Source: Climacium dendroides (taxonomy: Eukaryota; Streptophyta; Bryopsida; Hypnales; Climaciaceae). Taken from it: a stretch of 64,000 nt of DNA. The stretch is taken from contig OX467091.1 in assembly GCA_950106755.1 (NCBI GenBank), positions 22,957,538 through 23,021,537 on the forward strand, written 5' to 3'. Positions 57,001 through 64,000 of this stretch are shown piece by piece (within the stretch, counting starts at the first letter, position 1; every line of letters begins with the position of its first letter). The notes beneath the pieces are model-generated. The model ran no database searches. It saw only the letters and a list, made by a program, of their open reading frames with translations, and had not been told where the DNA came from. The translations under genes and the position numbers were made by a program.

Positions 57001-59146
57001 TGAACATGGAGAGCGTATGACAATGATGGAAGACATTGCAAATCTCCGAGACCAGGTTATACATCTCAGCTCTCTACATCATGCTCATCCTCGAGGCTAA
57101 ATATCTGTGTTTTAATTACTCTAATTCAAGATGATCAAAGTATTTTTAAGGTCATTTAACAGTGTCTTTATTTATTAATATTTAATTTCTGATGTTGCTA
57201 CGGAATGACAGCTGTTGGAGATGACGGAAACAAAGCTTGCTTTGGAACAGGGAGCTCTTTCCCTCTCTAGTGCACAGGTTTCCTGTTTAACCTTTCAATT
57301 CCTCAAAGTTCTTTGTGGAGGAAGTGTAACTTCTCAGAATTTTCGTTGCGGGAATTCTTTACTGAAGTAGTGACATTCGACAACTGCTCTTGGTTTTGGT
57401 GTGCTTCAGAAATCCACAATGTCTGAGTTAGAGTATTCGCTTTTGCAGGCTGACAAGTATCGAAAGGAGTTGGAGATCTGCTGTAACGATCTGAGCACTT
57501 GTTTAGAGATCAACTCAACTTTGACAATGTAAGGCAATCTTCGCATCGCAATTTTGGACTTTTATTGATTTATCATTTAGGGTATGGAAGCCAGAGTCGT
57601 CCACTTCCGATTTTCACAGTATTCATCAATTTTGCAGTCAAGTCGAACAACTGAAGTCCCAAGTCGCGCAACTGAGTGCACGCTGTCAAGAGCAGCAGCA
57701 GGATTTGGACTTCCTTAAGGTAATCTCAAATGCGCTCAGTACGTTATTCGATATTCGATAATGGCGTACAAATGTCAATCGTATAGTTTGCCCTTCCGGT
57801 AACATCTTACGTTTTGGCACTCCGGGTTTCCCTTCCTGACTTCTTGATGCATAACAGGTCCAACCAATGGGACGCTTCGAGGAGTTGGAGCTCGAAAGGT
57901 CGGTACATTTGCAAATCATTGAAGACCTTAAAGCTCAGCTTCAGCAGCAGCAGGTTGATTTTCCTCTCCGTCTCTTTATCCATTCAGAAAGTTTCTAACA
58001 TGTACTTTGTTGGGTTTCTGGATTTTACATGCCAATGTACGATCTCTCGAAGCAGACGCATCCCCCGGAGGTCTTGTAGGAAACCTAGTTATCACTGTGG
58101 ATAGGGTTTGCGTTAGATGCCGTTAACATGGCGTTACAATTGGCTAGGTGTAACGCGCCCAGTCATGGGGTTTGCTACTACCCCGAAATGGTTATTTAGG
58201 ATTGGTGAATAATTGGTTCGGATGAAAAATTAATATAACCAATCTAACAGCACAACCCTTGTACACCGCAAATGCTACAACGTCACCACAACCGATGTTG
58301 AATAGGATGTCCTTGTGATAAATAGTTTAGAGCATCCTAAATATCCACTGACTTTTTAATGGTGTGGTGACTTTTAGTTTCAAATCGTATGGTTTTCCAC
58401 ACATGTTTTTCTAAGTATTTCAAGTCTCGCAGAGGGAAAGCGAAGAGCTAAAACGGAATGTCCGTGACGACGACGTTAAGATTGTTGTTCAGGACAAGCA
58501 CACTGTTGACCAGAACCAGTCTCAGGATCAGGTGACATAGCATGCCCCTGAACTTCCCCCTGTGCCATGTATGCTCCAGTTTAAGGTCTATAGTGATTTG
58601 CCACATCATTGGTTTGCTTAAGTTCTCTTTCCTTGGTTCGAACAGGTGGAACTGAAGGTTTCTGTCAAGCTCGAGCTGGAGCCCGATTTCTCGGCTGATC
58701 AGGGTTCCTTGTTCGATGAAGACATTGATCAGATCCAAGTCTGCGACATGAAACAAGCTGCAATGGAGACCGAATTCGAGACGTTTTCGGAGCTGATGGC
58801 AGAGAAGGAGTCGCTTTTGGACGAAGACATCGAGAAACTAGATGTGTGTAGCAAGCGTCAGAGTTTGGAATCCGAGTTTGAGGCGTATGCAGGGATTCTC
58901 GAGCAACGAAGCGCCCATGACTCCGAGGAGTTGGAGCATCAGAAAGTATCCGCTAAAACTTTGGAGATAGCTTCTCATTTCGAACCATTCAACGAGCTTA
59001 TGGAAGGAGAGGAGAAGCTTTTGAGGGAAAGCTTGGAGCAACTTGATGTCAATAGGAATCGAGAACTTATATCGATGACTGACAAACCTAGTAGCTTGAC
59101 GATCCCTACTGCAAGTAAAGAAAATTTAATCCTACAAGATTGTTAG
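51086..59146 (+). CDS. KIN-12 family kinesin, 23 exons, 1120 aa
   Basis: KIN-12 kinesins (Arabidopsis PAKRP1 and POK proteins, moss KINID1) act on phragmoplast microtubules in cytokinesis. Exons: 51086-51485, 52748-53133, 53268-53423, 53723-53926, 54055-54168, 54276-54368, 54479-54568, 54720-54790, 54927-55001, 55159-55246, 55405-55463, 55678-55741, 55845-55910, 56031-56153, 56259-56363, 56621-56856, 56986-57055, 57212-57277, 57410-57528, 57638-57719, 57858-57953, 58433-58531, 58646-59146. All phases agree. Residues 1-262 are a Ser/Pro-rich extension. The motor follows: VLVRTRP at 263, P-loop GQTGSGKT at 341-348, switch I NRESSRSH at 464-471, switch II DLAGSE at 499-504, ending before about 600. 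ITRFAM/NIRLMEQ-type sequence ([19 protein letters not shown]) and [10 protein letters not shown] after the motor are KIN-12 hallmarks. Coiled coil follows, and the last exon holds 34-residue acidic repeats. Shorter than POK1. The ATPase motifs look intact. Confidence 0.93.
58646..59146 (+). other. Last exon of the KIN-12 gene: 34-residue acidic repeats
   Basis: Residues about 959-1096 form four degenerate repeats with a spacing of 34-35. The key phenylalanine recurs at 998, 1032 and 1066. Repeat 2 shows the pattern best: [22 protein letters not shown]. Repeat 4 reads [24 protein letters not shown]. The unit is predicted helical and strongly acidic. It lies in one exon of 501 bp, much longer than the other 3' exons. 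Confidence 0.7.
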
Positions 59147-59970
59147 TTCTTAGCATTTCTGTGGATTCTTTTTATAGTAGCAATTGATTTTTCATTGCCA
59201 AGCCACCAAAGTGGTTCCTCCAGCATGTTGATTATAGCAATAGAGGATATTTGATTCGTTGAGAAGGCACCCTAACTTTGACGGGCGAAGCTATCAAAAG
59301 AGGCCTAGGGTAGTCTACTCAAAGGATCATGGAAACATCACTCTCTTGTGATGTACAATTCAAGGGCCTAACATATATTGGCTTGTAACATGTATTGTAG
59401 AGCAGTATGTATTAATTGAGGACACTAGTTTATTTTCTTGGTGTCCAAAATTCTGATAATTTTACCGAGGTTACTTACTTAGACGTATAATGTACACAAC
59501 TCTAAAAAGAAGGTTCTTAGTACATTTATTCGCACTCTTTGGTTTCTGGGTTGGAGTTCTCAAGTCGTATTTGTAACTTCACATTGTACAATGCAGTTTG
59601 GGTCTGGTTGTTTGGACAAAGCTACTCAGGCACATTTTCTTCTTCAATTTATTGTCTCTATCCTTCTGAACAGCGACTGAGGTATCGACTCTGGTGTCAG
59701 AATCCGAGGTTCCAAATCCTGTCTACAACTTCTTTTACAGTGCACAATTGGTTTGTAGAGTGTGACGATCCGTTTGGTTTCAAAGGATGAGGCTTAAAGT
59801 CCTATGTACAACTGCATTTACATTGCACAACATGGTTAGAGAGTATATATAGCATTGACTTTGGTTTAAGACTCTGAGTGTCGAAATCCTATGAGAGACT
59901 AAAGCTAGGAATTTGGTTCTAGAACTTGAGTTTCCAAATTCTATCTACAATCAAATTTATATTGCACAAT
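59147..59970. other. 3' flank of the kinesin gene
   Basis: Probable 3' untranslated region and downstream DNA. A degenerate phrase (CCAAATCCTGTCTACAACTTC, TTTTACAGTGCACAA; later CCAAATTCTATCTACAATC, TATATTGCACAA) recurs near 59710, 59800 and 59930, suggesting an old tandem duplication of about 110-120 bp. No gene. Confidence 0.45.
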
Positions 59971-59974
59971 TCAC

Positions 59975-60215
59975 CTAGATTGGGTTTGATTGGATTGGAA
60001 CGTTAAAGTTGAGTAGTCAAGAAATTAACCTATGAGAAGGCAATGTAGTTAGATTGGGTTTGATTGGATTGGAATGTGAGAGTTGAGTAGTCAAGAGATT
60101 AACCTACAAGAGAGTCCCATGGTCAATGCAATTAGATTGGGTTTGGTTGGATTGGAACATTGGAGTTGAGTAGTCAAGAGATTAACCTACGACAAAACCC
60201 CATGGTCACACTATT
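59975..60215 (+). repeat. Tandem repeat of about 75-85 bp, three units
   Basis: Units start near 59979, 60053 and 60136 with AGATTGGGTTTGATTGGATTGG, continue GAGTTGAGTAGTCAAGAGATTAACCTA, and differ in the length of the spacer (74 and 83 bp). The last two units also share CCCATGGTCA. Confidence 0.85.
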
Positions 60216-62700
60216 CTTGTTAATAATGCTATTGTCCATAATAGACTAGATAATAATAAAACAATCTACTAGTAATGTCTTACACAATCATGCATGGATT
60301 TTTTACAAGAAAAGATGTTATGTACATGAGTCACAAAAGATATCTTTTTAGAGCGTTAAAGAAAATTTACTCAAGTTTGTTTATTTGAAATCGTGAGTGT
60401 TCCTTTACAACTTGAATAAATTATAAATAAGTGTCACTATGATGTAAACTTGAGTAAATGTTCAAAGTGGCTATTTATACACTATTCATGCATTAAGCTC
60501 CTATTTATGCATCACTATTCATTGAAAAGAGGTTGCAAATTCTTGTTCTTCCATTTCCTCCCTCCCCCCGGCCTAAAATTTTAACAGCTATTGATTTTTT
60601 TTATAATCCTCCCCTCGATGCCATTGATCTTGAATATGGATACAATACACTTATGGATACAAGTATAGATACATATCAATTTCCAGTCCCACCTCCACTT
60701 GGAAATTACAAAGAGGTGGGAGGGGTTTGTGTGCCAGAGGGGACGATCTTTTGACGTTGGAATTGACAAAAAAAATTTGAAGTTGTGGTTCAGGAATTTT
60801 GTGTGAAACTTGTGCGAGATCATTTTAGGGCTGGGATGAATGGTGAATTAGGTCACAATGCGCGCCCAATTTGCTATTTGTTGCCATAATTGCTAGCATC
60901 ATATTTTTTTTTACATAGTCCTAACTACGATGAGAGTGATTGTGACCAGTGGTGGCCGGGGACTGGTTGTTGAGTGTGCTTCAACTTAGGATTTGCAGTT
61001 ACTCTTCTTGTTTCCATTCCTCCATGACATGCACTCTCTCTAGTTGTCCGGATGTAGGGAATTGGTAGTGGGGCTCTGCGGAGAATGATGTTTGTGACAA
61101 TTGGGCCAGATTCAAGCGACTTTAGAGGTTTCCTACATCCATGCCATTTTTTTCTCAACAAACTAGCTTTGCAAGGACAGGAAGGCTATTGTGGTGGTAA
61201 TGGCGTCCAACCAAGTTCCAATGTGTGATAGAAGACCATCCCCAAAGAGGTGGTTGCCATTTTTGATTGCCTATTTACATGGGCGTACCATGAACAAAAA
61301 ACAAGCATTCAAATAAAACGCAGAATGAATAGATGTTTGAATGAAGACTTCATGCGCTCTCTTCCGACACCTTGGTTGAATCACTGGTGGCCTCTGGAAG
61401 TGCCTAAAGCTTGGAATTGGAGATACTTATTCCGGAAGTAGAGAAGGAGGCTCTTGTATTAGACTGAGAGATTCTCTAGAGGTGATCCACGAGGCTTCCT
61501 TGAAGACATTGATAGTTTCATCTGTGATCGCTGGTGGCCCAATTCTAGGTGCAATGAAGGAAGAGACACGACGGATGGTACAATCTTGACTATAGAAACG
61601 TCCGCCCCAAGACAGGGGCAGAATTGATTGTCCTTTATTCATTGCTCAACAAGGATGCACAGGGCCACCTGTAGCACTCATCGAAGACTCTGTACAACTC
61701 CAATTGGGGGAATTCGATGCATTCCGAGGAAACGTCGAGCTGTTGAATTCAACGACAATTCCAACAATTCAAAATCTTGTCCAAAACCAAACTCTAATTG
61801 ACATGACTTCCGATGCGCTAAGAAATGGATAGGGAAGAGGGAGAGGGGGGGCATCATGGAGGGAGGTGAGGCAAGAGGATTGTTGAGAGCTCCACATCGG
61901 CTTAAAGACAAGAAGGTAGCCGAAATTCAACTATAACCGAACATGACAAGCGAGGCGGTTAGGCGGACGTTGTAGAGGGAGGCAAAGCAATGGGATCCAT
62001 GGAGGCACGCCAAGTGATTGGGCATCACCTACAATTGTTTTTGATCACACCTCACTGCCGGTCTTGAGAAAACGTGTAGATGACAATCGCCTAAATCGAA
62101 GAAGCTCCCATATACCAGTAGGGGTGCCTTTGCGATGTGGGAGGTGTGGAGCAGGTCCCTCATCAGGAGCTAGAGAAGATGTATAGCAGAGTCCACGGGG
62201 AGGGCACAATGCGAATAGCTCCAACTTCGAGCCCAAGCGACTTCTTCCTCGCAAAAACACAACAACTAGGCGGGCGGTGAATTTGGTGGACTATTTTGAA
62301 TATGCGGCTTTTCTGCACAAATGGCTCCATATTATGACAGATTTCGGCGTTGATGCGGGTGTAGGTGCGGCTATGCCCATGCCTCCCACCATGGCACCCA
62401 CAATAGTTTTAGCATGTCATGTGGGGAGTTCTTCTACGGCACCCAAAACCTTTAAGGGAAGCAATCCCCCAAGTGATTGTTTGCCCTGGGCCCAACAATG
62501 CATGCCAGGCTCTTGCTACGGGTAGTTTGGAACACAGCTATTGGAGAATGTTTATATCGGCTTGGAGATTCTGGGATATGATGTTGCTAATGGGGGAATG
62601 TCAAATCATTTCTAGTTGATGTGGAGCAAGTGTGGTGGGAGGATGAAGTGCAGTGGTTTGGGGTTCAATTTCAAGCTCCGATTGGCTAATATAAGGTGGC
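60216..62700. other. Degenerate region, probable decayed mobile DNA
   Basis: The stretch 60930-62700 has higher GC than the intergenic background, with many short open frames on both strands broken by stops. It lies just before the piggyBac-like remnant and may be its 5' part or another decayed element, but I find no clear domain in it. Confidence 0.35.
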
Positions 62701-62730
62701 TGTGAGTGACTATCACTCTTTAGAGTATAT

Positions 62731-62873
62731 CGCACTAAGAGTTGATAATTACACGAGGCGCGGACCCCATTCACTACAACAATTTGCAACACATGACGGT
62801 CACATTAAGAGTTGATAATTACACGAGGCACGGACCCCATTCACTACAATAATTTGCAGCATATGACAGCAGC
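62731..62873 (+). repeat. 70-bp tandem duplication
   Basis: AAGAGTTGATAATTACACGA, GG.GCGGACCCCATTCACTAC and AA.AATTTGCA.CA.ATGAC occur twice, 70 bp apart, with few differences. It lies directly upstream of the recognisable piggyBac coding remnant. Confidence 0.88.
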
Positions 62874-62949
62874 TTCAAGGGTCAGAGGAGGGACGACATA
62901 GTGGCACCTTGCATTTCGAAAGAGGTCTGCATGCCTCAATAGTCGATGC

Positions 62950-64000
62950 AGCAAACTACTGCCGATGAAGTAGTATCTATAGATTTGGAGCAGCCAAAGA
63001 TCTATAGTCCACTTACACATTGGGATGGTTTTACTACTAATTTTGCGGATTTCAATTGGATGGCAAAGTTTCGTAATTTCACAGGTAACAATTCAAGACG
63101 ATTCCAACCCTGACTTTGAATAAGAGGATGAGGAGAGCGTCCATCTATCAACCCTTGAATCCCTAGATTTGGACTTCTACTGGCACTTTCATATGGCAGA
63201 TGCAAAAGTATGGACTGATTACATTTGAACCAAATATGATGATGCTAAATGGGGTTAGAGTAGGAAGACATTACTTGATGATCGTAGCACATTCCAGGGA
63301 CCAAAACCTGGCACTAGACAAAGACTTGCCCGAGCCATGCAACCACCGATCCATTTTTTCAAACTTTTTTTTGATGATGCAATGGTAGGTCGCTTGATAC
63401 GTGAAACAAATCGGTATATTGCTTAAGCCTCTTACAAGTACCTGAATAGGACAAATGGTTGGGAGGGGTAGTTTGACACTTGTCCTACCGAGATGAGAGT
63501 CTGGTTGGAGTGCGTTATATTGATGGTCATCAATAAGTTTCCCACAATTAGAGATTATTGGAAGTGTGATCCATTCTATAGATGCCGAATGATTCTAAAG
63601 GTTCTAAGTCATGTGCAGTTTGAAGCGTTGTTTCGTTGTCTCCATGTGATAGATAATGACTCCTTGAAAATCGATAGGTCGCATCTTGGATATGATAAGA
63701 TAGGGAAGGTGAGGTTTATGGTTGATCATTTTGTGAATAGGTCAAAAGAGCTCTATAACTCTGGTAGGTACATCACAATTGATGAAATAATGGTAGCATA
63801 TAGGGGTCATTGATTACTCTAGCTCTAGACAATACATGGTAGCGAAGCCAATCAAGTATGGGTTCAAGTTTTGGGCCGTTGTTTCTACACAATCTCAGTA
63901 TATCTACAATGTAATTCTATATGTGGGCAAGCAGGGAGTGATAGATGTTGGCCAAAGTGAGAATGTCGTTTTAGACCTTATTAGGGGCCTTGAGTACCAC
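62950..64000 (+). pseudogene. piggyBac-like transposase, broken and cut by the window end
   Basis: The piggyBac superfamily transposase is a DDD-type enzyme that inserts at TTAA. Recognisable pieces in order: THWDGFTTNFADFNWM (near 63015-63062), GPKPGTR with PIHFFKLFFDDAMV then LIRETNRY (63299-63415), an open frame of about 106 residues from 63493 with MRVWL, FPTIRDYWKCDPFY, FEALFRCLHVID and ITIDEIMVAYRGH, then RQYMVAKPIKYGFKFWAVV and QGVIDVG to the edge. Damage: frame changes between the first pieces, stops at about 63425 (TAA) and 63470 (TAG), and a frameshift near 63808 right after AYRGH. The Asp of IDEIMV corresponds to the first catalytic aspartate. The other two lie beyond the window. 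This copy is dead as it stands. Confidence 0.85.

Noticed and set aside
61250..62525. Open frames at 61.2-62.5 kb as genes or retrotransposon domains
   Set aside because: They are short, broken on both strands and show no reverse transcriptase, integrase or other recognisable motif; kept only as a degenerate region.
1..64000. tRNA, rRNA or CRISPR features
   Set aside because: I looked for the GGTTCGANTCC tRNA arm, rRNA-like blocks and regular spacer arrays and found none. Matches such as AGTTCGAATCACC at 18341 lie in a PAN3 exon without a cloverleaf.

Overview
The window reads as nuclear DNA of a land plant. Three long genes are split by many GT-AG introns, and the families present (KIN-12 phragmoplast kinesin, PLATZ zinc-binding protein, ERL1-type exonuclease) are plant ones. 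The genes sit as islands of higher GC in very AT-rich, repeat-filled intergenic DNA. A PAN3 gene and a piggyBac transposase relic, both unusual for flowering plants, make me favour a non-seed plant, perhaps moss-like. That placement is inference.

Layout: 1-2.8 kb is AT-rich with one hairpin element. 3.0-4.2 kb holds a duplicated TATA-bearing module. 4.4-5.7 kb carries a small three-exon minus-strand gene for a lysine-rich protein of 127 residues. 5.9-9.7 kb is AT-rich with a hairpin element and a (TA)n run. 10.6-21.1 kb is a complete 19-exon PAN3 gene. 22.9-23.7 kb is an intronless, diverged PLATZ-like gene. 24-34 kb is a repeat field with a CACTA-type MITE, an 813-bp TIR element, a hAT-like element with 8-bp target duplications, a 750-bp hairpin and several dispersed families that I name R1-R5. 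34.9-38.6 kb is a six-exon ERI1/ERL1-like exonuclease. 39.7-49.2 kb is again repeats, including a 24-bp minisatellite that appears to have grown inside an R1 element and a 130-bp array that grew inside an R4 element. 51.1-59.1 kb is a 23-exon KIN-12 kinesin. 60-64 kb is degenerate sequence ending in a broken piggyBac-like transposase cut by the window edge.

The genes do not form a pathway. Two concern RNA 3'-end trimming (PAN3 in cytoplasmic poly(A) shortening, the ERL1-like enzyme probably in organellar RNA trimming), one concerns cytokinesis (KIN-12), one is a putative DNA-binding protein (PLATZ), and the small minus-strand gene is unassigned. Exon borders were assembled by hand from reading frame, GT-AG sites and phase agreement. 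All assembled coding sequences close in frame.
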